From: Flammeovirgaceae bacterium 311 | GTDB taxonomy: Bacteria > Bacteroidota > Bacteroidia > Cytophagales > Cyclobacteriaceae | Assembly (NCBI GenBank): GCA_000597885.1 | Contig: CP004371.1 | Location: 6,398,501 to 6,462,500, forward strand | Direction: 5' to 3' | Length of the DNA: 64,000 bases | Part shown: positions 43,018-50,958 of the stretch, in pieces | How the letters are laid out: every line of letters begins with the position of its first letter | How positions within the stretch are numbered: the first letter of the stretch is position 1 | Position numbers and translations under genes: made by a program | Notes under the pieces: generated by a model | The model's input: the letters and a program-made list of their open reading frames with translations, nothing else | The model's database searches: none | Told to the model about the DNA's origin: nothing

Positions 43018-43593
43018 TTAAATACTGATTTTTCCCATCAGCTTACTGAAATTTGTGGGATCTATACGCAGGTAAGAGGCCAGGTACTTGTGGGGTACCA
43101 TGTTAAGCAGGTGAGGACTGCGTTTGGCAAAGGATCTGAATCTTTCTTCCATATCAAAGGCCATCAGCTCGAAATGTCTTTCCATGGTACCAATCAGCAG
43201 CATTTCTGTACCTCTTCTAAAAAGAGTCTCAATTTCCCGGTGTTTCAGCATCATCTGCTGATGGTCTTCATAAGAGATTTTCAGCAGGCGGCTGTCGGTA
43301 ATACACTCCAGGAAATATTTAGAGGGGGTTTGAGAAAAGAAAGATTCCGGAATGCCGGAAAAGGAGGGGGGATAAGTAAATGCGATCACATGCTCCTTGT
43401 CTTCCCGCAGGTAATAGGAGCGCTGAATACCCTCCTCCACAAAATACATAAATCGTTCGGTTTGTCCTTCCTGTGTAAGTACGGATCTGCGTTTGTAGGC
43501 CACAGGTTTCCAGCAGGAAAGGTACTCTTCCACCACATGCTCATGCAGCGGGTGTATTTGGTTCAGGAAATCTTTCATGCCGTAGTCCATCAC
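43018..43593 (-). CDS. Crp/Fnr-family transcriptional regulator
   Basis: A 191-residue protein. The N-terminal cyclic-nucleotide-binding beta-roll (about 20-115; YKRRSVLTQEGQTERFMYFVEEGIQRSYYL) is followed by a dimerisation helix and a C-terminal winged helix ending HKYLASYLRIDPTNFSKLMGKI. This resembles the many Bacteroidota Crp-like proteins that lack the classical cAMP-contact residues, so the ligand is unknown. It ends 90 bp from the dehalogenase-like gene it could control; the DUF1801 gene is 15 bp upstream. Confidence 0.85.
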   Translation of the reverse strand: MMDYGMKDFLNQIHPLHEHVVEEYLSCWKPVAYKRRSVLTQEGQTERFMYFVEEGIQRSYYLREDKEHVIAFTYPPSFSGIPESFFSQTPSKYFLECITDSRLLKISYEDHQQMMLKHREIETLFRRGTEMLLIGTMERHFELMAFDMEERFRSFAKRSPHLLNMVPHKYLASYLRIDPTNFSKLMGKISI

Positions 43594-43608
43594 TCCTTCT
43601 TCTATTAT

Positions 43609-44064
43609 TTACTTTCTCAACTCTTTCTCATAGATGTATATCCATTCCTGAGGATTTATTTTAGCCGCCAGCTCTCCGATATCCTGGTAAGGGATCTCTT
43701 CTGTTTTCTTGAATCGGATACAGCTTTTACCCATATCCATTTTTGTATTTGAATGGGTTGCCCAGGCTTCCTGAAACCACTCCAGTAGTGGCTTATTGAC
43801 ATAAAGTGCCATATGATATAGCGCTATATAGTTCTTCTGGGAGGCAAGATTGATGAAACGCAGCGGATGCGCAGGATTTACATGGTAGCCACCGGGGTAA
43901 AGTGAATGAGGCACTACGTAGCCCAGCATGCCATTGCTCATCACTTCTTCAAATCCTTCTGGCAGGTTCCTGAGCAACCTATTCCGTAATTCCTGAATTG
44001 CTGCTTTTCTTTCTGCCGGAAGTTGATTGATGTAATCAGTTGGAGTTGCTGGAGATGTTTGCAT
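43609..44064 (-). CDS. DUF1801 domain-containing protein
   Basis: A 151-residue cytoplasmic protein of the YdhG/DUF1801-like family (SCP2-like fold). DYINQLPAERKAAIQELRNRLLRNLPEGFEEVMSNGMLGYVVP is the typical N-terminus, and NLASQKNYIALYHMAL with KMDMGKSCIRFKKTEEIP the typical middle and end. Function is unknown in most organisms; some relatives bind iron. It is first in a leftward group with the Crp-type regulator. Confidence 0.82.
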   Translation of the reverse strand: MQTSPATPTDYINQLPAERKAAIQELRNRLLRNLPEGFEEVMSNGMLGYVVPHSLYPGGYHVNPAHPLRFINLASQKNYIALYHMALYVNKPLLEWFQEAWATHSNTKMDMGKSCIRFKKTEEIPYQDIGELAAKINPQEWIYIYEKELRK

Positions 44065-44161
44065 ATATGCCTGAGTTACGTGGGTGATTTCAAAATAGCA
44101 CTATTTGTCAGGAAAAGAGCCTATAGCAATTGCACTAATCCTTTGAACATAATGTTAAGAA

Positions 44162-44195
44162 AAAAAGCAACAGCCTGTTAAAGCCATTGCTTTTT
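44162..44195 (-). terminator. Terminator downstream of the glutaryl-CoA dehydrogenase gene
   Basis: AAAAAGCAA (44162-44170) and TTGCTTTTT (44187-44195) form a 9-bp stem around a 16-nt loop containing a further weak GC pairing. A/T ends give a T-run on either strand. Confidence 0.75.
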
Positions 44196-44244
44196 CTATC
44201 ATCATGTTTATTAGTTCACCTTCTTGATGCCTGCTTTTGATTGC

Positions 44245-45465
44245 TTACTTAAAAGCTGAAATCCCGGTGATCTCATGCCCTAGAATAAGTAAGTGTATGT
44301 CGTGCGTACCCTCGTAGGTTACTACACTTTCCAGATTGGCCATGTGGCGCATAATGGGGTATTCACCGGTTATGCCCATGCCACCCAGCATTTGCCGTGC
44401 TTCGCGGGCTACATGCAGCGCTATTTCCACGTTGTTACGCTTGGCCAGCGATATTTGAGCAGTTGTGGCCTTGCCCTGGTCCATCAGGGTACCCAAGCGC
44501 CAGCATATCAGCTGTGCTTTGGTAATTTCAGTAAGCATTTCGGCCAGCTTTTTCTGCTGCAGCTGGAAGGAACCAATGGGTTTGTCAAACTGTATGCGTT
44601 CCAGGGAGTAGCGGCGGGCGGTGTCGTAGCAGTCCATGGCAGCACCCAGTGCTCCCCAGCTAATGCCATAACGGGCACTGTCCAGGCACATGAGCGGTGC
44701 CCCCAGTCCGCTTTTGTTTGGCAGCAGGTTTTCCTTAGGCACCTTTACATCCTGGAACACCAGCTCACCGGTGGCAGAGGCGCGCAGGCTCCATTTGTTG
44801 TGGGTGGCCGGAGCACTGAAACCTTCCATACCCCGTTCCACCACCAGGCCATGGATGCGGCCGTTCTCATCCTTTGCCCAAACGACGGCTACATCGGCAT
44901 GAGGGGAGTTGGAGATCCACATTTTGCTGCCATTGAGCAGGTAGTGGTCGCCCTTGTCTTTGAAATTTGTTAGCATACCGCCTGGATTGGAGCCGTGGTT
45001 GGGTTCAGTCAGGCCAAAGCAGCCCAGCCATTCGCCGCTGGCCAGCTTTGGCAGGTACTTTTTACGCTGCTCCTCATTGCCAAATTTATAGATGGGATAC
45101 ATAACCAGCGATCCCTGTACTGAGGCCGTAGAGCGCATGCCACTGTCGCCCCGCTCAATCTCCTGCATAATCAGGCCGTAGCTGATGTAATCCATGCCAC
45201 CGCCTCCGTACTCTTGCGGAATGGTGGGGCCAAAAGCGCCTACATCGCCAAATTTGCGTACTATCTCATAAGGAAAATGAGCATTTTGTGCCCATTCTTC
45301 AATATATGGTGTAATTTCGCGCTTTACAAAGTCACGTATGGCGCCGCGCACCAGCTTATGCTCATCGCTAAGCAGGTCGTCGATATTGTAAAAATCGGGT
45401 GCTTCGAATGCATCTGTAGAGATCCGTTTAGGTGCAGTATTGGCTTCGGGCGAATTTACTGACAT
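44245..45465 (-). CDS. Acyl-CoA dehydrogenase, glutaryl-CoA dehydrogenase type
   Basis: A 406-residue FAD enzyme. GCFGLTEPNHGSNPGGMLT and KMWISNSPHADVAVVWAK are the FAD/acyl-CoA motifs, QFDKPIGSFQLQQKKLAEML the helical domain, and ESVVTYEGTHDIHLLILG holds the catalytic Glu in the YEGT context typical of glutaryl-CoA dehydrogenase. RSTASVQGSLVMYPIYKFG also fits that subfamily. It would oxidise and decarboxylate glutaryl-CoA to crotonyl-CoA in Lys/Trp degradation. Its divergent neighbour is tryptophan 2,3-dioxygenase, in line with a catabolic role. Another short-chain acyl-CoA substrate is less likely. Confidence 0.88.
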   Translation of the reverse strand: MSVNSPEANTAPKRISTDAFEAPDFYNIDDLLSDEHKLVRGAIRDFVKREITPYIEEWAQNAHFPYEIVRKFGDVGAFGPTIPQEYGGGGMDYISYGLIMQEIERGDSGMRSTASVQGSLVMYPIYKFGNEEQRKKYLPKLASGEWLGCFGLTEPNHGSNPGGMLTNFKDKGDHYLLNGSKMWISNSPHADVAVVWAKDENGRIHGLVVERGMEGFSAPATHNKWSLRASATGELVFQDVKVPKENLLPNKSGLGAPLMCLDSARYGISWGALGAAMDCYDTARRYSLERIQFDKPIGSFQLQQKKLAEMLTEITKAQLICWRLGTLMDQGKATTAQISLAKRNNVEIALHVAREARQMLGGMGITGEYPIMRHMANLESVVTYEGTHDIHLLILGHEITGISAFK

Positions 45466-45533
45466 AAAAAAAAGAAGTTAATTTCTGTTTAATTTCAATC
45501 TTAGAACCCCATTGCAAACGTGTTAGTGCCGCT

Positions 45534-46505
45534 ATGGAAGCTGAAAATCTCGATGCCAATATAGTAGAAAAAATCAAGAAACTGGAAGCCAAGTATGCTG
45601 CCATGGGCCAGGATCTTGCTTCTTATCTGGAGGGCCTGCTGCAGGCCGATTACCTTAACTACTGGAATTATATCAATCTGGATACGCTGCTCACCCTGCA
45701 GCAGCCACGAACCTCCTATCCGGATGAAATGATCTTTATCTGTTATCATCAGCATACGGAACTTTTCTTTAAGCTGATCTTATGGGAGCTGGAGCAGTTA
45801 ACAGGAGAGCAGCCGGTAGAGGCAGAGGTGTTCCTGGAAAAAGTAAACCGCTGCATTCGCTACTTCGATAACCTCGAGCACAGCTTTGATGTAATGGTAA
45901 GCGGTATGGACCGGGAACAATTCCTAAAATTTCGTATGTCCCTCTTACCAGCAAGTGGCTTTCAGAGCGCGCAGTACCGCCTTATCGAAATTTATGCCAC
46001 AGATCTGCAGAACCTGCTGCCGGAAGAAACCCGCAGCAACCTGCCGGAAAAATACACCGATGATGAGCTGATCCAGAGTATCTACTGGCAGAAGGGCGCA
46101 ACCGAGTTGGTAAGTGGTAAAAAAACACTCACCCTGCGGCAGTTTGAGCAGAAATATACTGGTCAGTTTCTGGAGACCATCAGGAATAAAAAAGAAACAA
46201 ATCTGCTGCAGCAATACCAGCGCCATTACCAGAATGCGCCCAATCGTCTAGAAATAGTAGATGCCCTGCGCCGTTTCGATATGCTGGCCAATGTATTCTG
46301 GCCGCTGGCGCATTATAAGGCTGCAGTGCGCTACCTGCAGACAGATATGACTGATATTGAGGCAACAGGAGGTACCAACTGGCAGAAATACCTGCCACCC
46401 CGCTTTCAGCGTGTTATGTTCTATCCGGAGCTTTGGAACGAGCAGGAGAAAAAGGAGTGGGGCAAGCCCTGGGTACTCAAACAAATCTCGGGGCAAAAGC
46501 AATGA
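45534..46505 (+). CDS. kynA: Tryptophan 2,3-dioxygenase
   Basis: A haem enzyme opening the indole ring of tryptophan to N-formylkynurenine, the first step of the kynurenine pathway. It has 323 residues. DLASYLEGLLQADYLNYWNYINLDTLL, YPDEMIFICYHQHTELFFKLILWELEQL (distal His in the YHQHTELFFK motif), SLLPASGFQSAQYRLIEI and VFWPLAHYKAAVRYL are strong family signatures, though GGTNWQKYLPP replaces the more usual GGSxGxxYL. It is longer than the ~280-residue E. coli-type enzymes. It is divergent from the glutaryl-CoA dehydrogenase gene across 68 bp. No other kynurenine genes are in the window. Confidence 0.93.
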   Translation: MEAENLDANIVEKIKKLEAKYAAMGQDLASYLEGLLQADYLNYWNYINLDTLLTLQQPRTSYPDEMIFICYHQHTELFFKLILWELEQLTGEQPVEAEVFLEKVNRCIRYFDNLEHSFDVMVSGMDREQFLKFRMSLLPASGFQSAQYRLIEIYATDLQNLLPEETRSNLPEKYTDDELIQSIYWQKGATELVSGKKTLTLRQFEQKYTGQFLETIRNKKETNLLQQYQRHYQNAPNRLEIVDALRRFDMLANVFWPLAHYKAAVRYLQTDMTDIEATGGTNWQKYLPPRFQRVMFYPELWNEQEKKEWGKPWVLKQISGQKQ

Positions 46506-46560
46506 TATCCGGCCTTTTTCTGTTATTTTGCTAAGATAGCAACCCTGAAATTCCTATTTG

Positions 46561-48459
46561 GTGAGACCTGTTTTCCACATCGGATTGTTCCTGTTGTGCC
46601 TTTTTGGTGCCATGTCTTTATACGGGCAAACGCCGGACAGCACAGCTGCGGGAAAGGAGCAGGCTATGCAGCCAAAGCCTAAAAAGATACAGGTATACTA
46701 CGACAGCGACCAGAAGCTGCTGAAAGAAGTTTTTTTTGTACAGGATACCCTGAAGATGTTCCTGGAAGGGCCCTACACAGCCTTTTATGCCAGCGGCAGC
46801 ACCAAAGAAAAAGGGCAGTATTCCAACAACGTCGCTACAGGATTCTGGGAATATTTTTATGAGAGCGGCACCCCTAAAATGAAGGGGGAACTGAAAGACG
46901 GATCTAACTGGGGGCACTGGAAGTACTTTTTCGAGAGTGGTACGCCCAGCATGGAGGGTGCCATATTTGACGGCCGCCGCCAGGGCGAATGGATTCATTA
47001 TTTTGAAAACGGAAGTGTTAAACGCCGCGGCAAATACCTTGATAATAGAAAGGTAGGCATCTGGAATTACTTTTACGAAAGTCAGGATGGTCAGTATGGG
47101 CCTTTGAAAGCACAGGCTTTTTACGAAAACGGTGTTGGCGCCTACAAAGAGTTTTACCCCAATAGTGGCCTTAAGGCAGAAGGGGTATATGTAGATGGTA
47201 AAAGTGAAGGTACCTGGACCTACTACCATCCCAACGGACAGCCACAGGCAAAGGGACTTTATGCCGATGGCCTGCGTACAGGCAAATGGGAGTATTATCA
47301 TGAAGATGGTGAAAAGGCAGCTACCGGAAAGTATGAAGATGGCCTGCGTCAGGGGCACTGGGAGTTTTATAACCCCAACGGTACCCTAAGCTCTGAAGGC
47401 GTGATGGAGGAGGGTAAAAAAGAAGGCTACTGGAAACTCTACAGCCAGTGGGGCGAATTCAGGGGAGAAGGTAATTTTGTAAAGGGCGAAGGAGAATACA
47501 AAGAATTTTATGAGAGCGGCCGCATCAAAACCATTGGCACCATCAGCAATGATCTTAACCAGGGTGAGTGGTTGTATTATTATGAAAACGGCAGGCTGGA
47601 GGGACGTGCAGATTTTAAGGACGGCCGTGGTTTATATACCGGGTATTACCCCGACGGCACCCTTAACATGGAGGGAGAAGTACTGAACGGACAGCGTGTT
47701 GGTATCTGGAAAATGTATAAACCCAGTGGTGAGCTATCGGGCTTTTACAAAGTATACTACGAGAACGAAACACCGGTTTATAAAATAGTAGACGACAAGC
47801 CGGAAGTTACCAGCAGAGAGCAAACCGGTTTGCCCGGCTACCGCTACAGGGTGCGTTATTTCCGCAACTTTAAGCCGCAGATCAATGAATTTAAGGCGCT
47901 CATCATAGCCGCCAACCCGCTTGCTGTTTCACTGGGCAGTGTTCCGCTTTCGGTAGAGTATTATATTCAGGAGCGCCTGGGGTATGATGTACATTTTACC
48001 TTTATCCGAAATCCTTTCTTTGAAAGACACCGAATGATTACACCGGGCGAAGAATATGCACAGGGCTTTTCATTTGCCCTTAGGCAGAAGTTTTACCAGC
48101 CCGAGGATAATCTTGGCATGTTCTATTACGGCCACGAAGTCCGGGTAAGCCCGCTTAGCCATTTTTCAAATGTACTGGATGGCACCTCCATCAGCCCAAA
48201 CCCGGTGCAGCTGGATGAAGTAAAGCTGGAGTACAGTGTGCTGTTTGGCAACCGGCTTACTAACGATGCCGCCAACAAAGGCTGGACCATGGATATTTTT
48301 GTAGGCCTGGGGGTGGGTGTGCGCTTTGTGAATCCCCGCTTCCCGGTTACAGATCAATCGTACAATAATTATTTTAAAGACATACGTGAAAAACGGCTCA
48401 CGGTACCTGTACGTCTGGGTGTGAATTTTGGCTATGCGCTAAACCGTCTGAAACGTTGA
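46561..48459 (+). CDS. MORN-type (YwqK-like) repeat protein with C-terminal outer-membrane barrel-like domain
   Basis: About 632 residues with a signal peptide (IGLFLLCLFGAMSLYGQ). The frame is open from a TTG at 46558; GTG at 46561 is the likelier start because the ATG at 46612 would cut the signal. About 14 consecutive repeats of 22-24 residues (roughly GxWxYYYENGxLxxEGxYxDGxxxG) cover ~55-400. MORN-type repeats form extended beta-rich rods. The last ~200 residues (VSLGSVPLSVEYYIQERLGY, DIFVGLGVGVRFVNPRFPV, LTVPVRLGVNFGYAL) have the alternating pattern of an outer-membrane beta-barrel. It may be a surface rod anchored in its own barrel. Database labels of antitoxin for such repeats should not be taken literally. 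Confidence 0.75.
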   Translation: MRPVFHIGLFLLCLFGAMSLYGQTPDSTAAGKEQAMQPKPKKIQVYYDSDQKLLKEVFFVQDTLKMFLEGPYTAFYASGSTKEKGQYSNNVATGFWEYFYESGTPKMKGELKDGSNWGHWKYFFESGTPSMEGAIFDGRRQGEWIHYFENGSVKRRGKYLDNRKVGIWNYFYESQDGQYGPLKAQAFYENGVGAYKEFYPNSGLKAEGVYVDGKSEGTWTYYHPNGQPQAKGLYADGLRTGKWEYYHEDGEKAATGKYEDGLRQGHWEFYNPNGTLSSEGVMEEGKKEGYWKLYSQWGEFRGEGNFVKGEGEYKEFYESGRIKTIGTISNDLNQGEWLYYYENGRLEGRADFKDGRGLYTGYYPDGTLNMEGEVLNGQRVGIWKMYKPSGELSGFYKVYYENETPVYKIVDDKPEVTSREQTGLPGYRYRVRYFRNFKPQINEFKALIIAANPLAVSLGSVPLSVEYYIQERLGYDVHFTFIRNPFFERHRMITPGEEYAQGFSFALRQKFYQPEDNLGMFYYGHEVRVSPLSHFSNVLDGTSISPNPVQLDEVKLEYSVLFGNRLTNDAANKGWTMDIFVGLGVGVRFVNPRFPVTDQSYNNYFKDIREKRLTVPVRLGVNFGYALNRLKR

Positions 48460-48490
48460 TTGCTTTAAGGATAACCACCTTACGCAGCTT

Positions 48491-50080
48491 ATGAGTAAAA
48501 AATTATCACTTCGGCTAACGCCCCAGCAGGCGTTCGATAAAACTCTTTTAGAAGAAATTGCCCTGCAGGAAGCCGGACTGGCTGCTGCCGAAGGGGTGGA
48601 GGTACGCCCCATGAGGCGCTCCATAGATGCCCGCAGCCGCCAGACCTGGGTAAATGTAGAACTTGAAGTTTATACAAACGGGCAGGTTCCTCCCCTGATC
48701 AGCTGGAATTTTGATGGTTTAAAAGAGGTGCAGCAGCAACCGCCTGTGCTGGTAGTAGGTGCAGGGCCTGCAGGTTTGTTTGCTGCGATCCGCCTGATTG
48801 AGCTGGGACTAAAGCCCATTGTGCTGGAGCGTGGTAAAGATGTGCGCGACCGCAGAAGAGACCTGGCAGCCATCAACAAAGAGCAAACGGTAAATCCCGA
48901 AAGTAATTACTGCTTTGGTGAGGGCGGAGCAGGCACCTATTCCGACGGTAAACTTTACACCCGCAGCAAAAAGCGGGGAGATGTGCGCAGGGTGCTGGAG
49001 GTGCTGGTGGCCCATGGTGCCACTACTGATATCCTGGTTGATGCACATCCGCACATTGGTACCAACAAACTCCCACAGGTAGTGCAGTCGCTGCGTGAAA
49101 CTGTGCTGAAGTGGGGAGGAGAGGTGCACTTTGATACCCGTGTAGATGATTTTCTGCTCGAAAACGGAGAAGTTACCGGGGTGCGAACCGCCGCCGGAGA
49201 TGTAATCAAGGGATTGGGCGTGATTCTGGCGACGGGGCATAGTGCCCGCGATATCTTTCACCTGCTTTACAATAAGCAGATCTTAATAGAATCTAAGCCC
49301 TTTGCGCTGGGCGTTCGGGTAGAGCACCCGCAGGCGCTGATCGATAGCATACAGTACCATTGCACCTCCCGCTCGGCCTGGCTGCCGGCCGCTGCCTACT
49401 CACTGGTGGCCCAGGTGCCTTACCAGGGGGTGGAGCGTGGGGTATTTTCCTTTTGCATGTGTCCGGGGGGCTTTATAGTACCTGCTGCTACCGCCCCTGG
49501 CGAGGTGGTGGTTAATGGCATGAGCCCAAGCCGCCGCAACTCACGCTTTGCCAACTCTGGCATTGTTGTAGCCGTTGATGCCGGAGATGTAAAACCTTTT
49601 GCCAAGTGGGGCCCCCTGGCCGGGTTAATGTACCAGCAGGCGGTAGAGCAAAAAGCCTGTGCCGCTGCCGGAGGCACGCAGGCAGCGCCTGCCCAGCGCC
49701 TGCAGGATTTTGTATCGCGCCGTGCCAGCAGTACCCTGCCAGCTACCAGCTACCAGCCGGGGCTGCAATCGGTCATGATGGAGGAAGTTTTGCCCCCTGC
49801 CATTGGCCTGAGGCTGAAGGAGGGATTCAAAGTATTCGGGCAAAAGATGCGCGGCTACCTTACCAACGAAGCGCAGGTGGTAGGGGTGGAGAGCCGTACC
49901 TCCTCACCGGTAAAGATCCCGCGCGATCCTGAAACCCTGGAGCATGTGCAGGTGGCCCGTTTATACCCCTGCGGCGAAGGGGCTGGTTTTGCCGGCGGCA
50001 TTGTATCGGCTGCTATGGATGGAGAGCGCTGTGCCGAAAAGCTGGCAGAGAAATGGGCAGCTAAGTGGGTGAAAATGTAA
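48491..50080 (+). CDS. NAD(FAD)-utilising dehydrogenase-like flavoprotein
   Basis: A 529-residue FAD-binding oxidoreductase. An N-terminal ~80-residue alpha/beta extension precedes VLVVGAGPAGLFAAIRLIELGLKPIVLERG, the FAD Rossmann fold. NYCFGEGGAGTYSDGKLYTR, VILATGHSARDIFHLLYN, GVFSFCMCPGGFIVPAATAPGEVVVNG and LYPCGEGAGFAGGIVSAAMDG follow, as in the widespread uncharacterised family often called FAD-dependent dehydrogenase (some RNA-modification enzymes have a related fold). The substrate is unknown. The two-Cys FCMCPGG segment may be catalytic. It starts 31 nt after the MORN gene and is followed 34 nt later by the CoA-binding protein gene, so the three may be cotranscribed. Confidence 0.85.
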   Translation: MSKKLSLRLTPQQAFDKTLLEEIALQEAGLAAAEGVEVRPMRRSIDARSRQTWVNVELEVYTNGQVPPLISWNFDGLKEVQQQPPVLVVGAGPAGLFAAIRLIELGLKPIVLERGKDVRDRRRDLAAINKEQTVNPESNYCFGEGGAGTYSDGKLYTRSKKRGDVRRVLEVLVAHGATTDILVDAHPHIGTNKLPQVVQSLRETVLKWGGEVHFDTRVDDFLLENGEVTGVRTAAGDVIKGLGVILATGHSARDIFHLLYNKQILIESKPFALGVRVEHPQALIDSIQYHCTSRSAWLPAAAYSLVAQVPYQGVERGVFSFCMCPGGFIVPAATAPGEVVVNGMSPSRRNSRFANSGIVVAVDAGDVKPFAKWGPLAGLMYQQAVEQKACAAAGGTQAAPAQRLQDFVSRRASSTLPATSYQPGLQSVMMEEVLPPAIGLRLKEGFKVFGQKMRGYLTNEAQVVGVESRTSSPVKIPRDPETLEHVQVARLYPCGEGAGFAGGIVSAAMDGERCAEKLAEKWAAKWVKM

Positions 50081-50114
50081 CCTATGGCCCTGATCAGGAG
50101 TACATATTAAAGTT

Positions 50115-50483
50115 ATGAACAAGAAAACTGTAGTTATAGGAGCCACGCCTAATCCTTCGCGCTATGCTTACATAGCCTCTAACATGCTTAGGGAATATGA
50201 TCATGAAATTGTGCCCGTAGGTATCAAAACAGGTGAGGTGGCCGGTGAGCAAATTCACGATATGCGTGAAAAGCCTCAATTTTCAGATGTAGATACCATT
50301 ACCCTTTACATTGGCACCCATAATCAGACCGAATGGTACGATTATATCCTGGGGCTCAATCCCAAGCGTATTATTTTTAACCCCGGTACCGAAAATACCG
50401 AGCTGGTAGAGATGGCTCGTGAAAAAGGTATACAGACCGTTTACGGCTGCACCCTGGTAATGCTGCGGGCAGGAACATATTAA
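50115..50483 (+). CDS. CoA-binding domain protein (YccU-like)
   Basis: A 122-residue single Rossmann-like domain: KKTVVIGATPNPSRYAYIASNMLREYDHEIVPVGIKTGEV at the N-terminus and NPGTENTELVEMAREKGIQTVYGCTLVML near the C-terminus are the CoA_binding_2 signatures. Cellular role unknown; relatives bind CoA or acyl-CoA. It probably ends a short operon; a terminator is found at 50541-50575. Confidence 0.87.
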   Translation: MNKKTVVIGATPNPSRYAYIASNMLREYDHEIVPVGIKTGEVAGEQIHDMREKPQFSDVDTITLYIGTHNQTEWYDYILGLNPKRIIFNPGTENTELVEMAREKGIQTVYGCTLVMLRAGTY

Positions 50484-50540
50484 ATAGGTTATCAATCAAT
50501 AATGAGCTCGCAAATATTTTAGATACTTCAAATCTTAATG

Positions 50541-50575
50541 AAGCCAGTAGAACAGAGTATTCTACTGGCTTTTGT
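50541..50575 (+). terminator. Intrinsic terminator
   Basis: AAGCCAGTAGA (50541-50551) pairs with TCTACTGGCTT (50561-50571) around a 9-nt loop and is followed by a T-rich stretch, 58 bp after the CoA-binding gene. Confidence 0.87.
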
Positions 50576-50958
50576 TGTTTTTATACTGATTAGATGATTT
50601 TCTGTAGAGCAGTAAGTACTGTTATGTAAATCTAAAATTAGCGAAGCGGCTATCCTATATGAATATGCAGCTAATGTCATCAGATCTAACAGGCTGTAGG
50701 TTCAGCGGTCTGATGTTTCATTTGATTTATCAAATTAAAGCGATGCGATTGCCTGCTAGGAATGCTGAAAGGATGAATTGCCCTGTAAGTTTCAGGATCA
50801 AGCAGTACAACAATATTTACGCCTTCTTACTGGGGTTTGAGAAATTTATATTTTATTTAATATTTTAGTGCATAATTGAAGAGAGGCTTAAGCCAATTAC
50901 CTTATCAGTGCGCTTTTTAGCCTTCCCCATAGGTTACTGCTGTAGAAGAATTCATTTC
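50576..50958. other. Intergenic region before the T9SS cargo gene
   Basis: No recognisable gene. An open frame of 69 codons (50659-50868) has unremarkable, low-conservation-looking sequence. A GTG-initiated extension of the following gene (from 50908) lacks signal-peptide character, so the region is better read as its promoter/5' leader. No clear TAnnTTTG box was found. Confidence 0.5.

Noticed and set aside
46561-47800. Toxin-antitoxin system, since such repeats are often labelled YwqK-family antitoxin
   Set aside because: No small toxin gene is adjacent, the protein is exported and over 600 residues long, and the label comes from repeat similarity only.
50659-50868. 69-codon open frame before the giant surface protein
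   Set aside because: No family resemblance and no start signal; likely chance in a promoter region.
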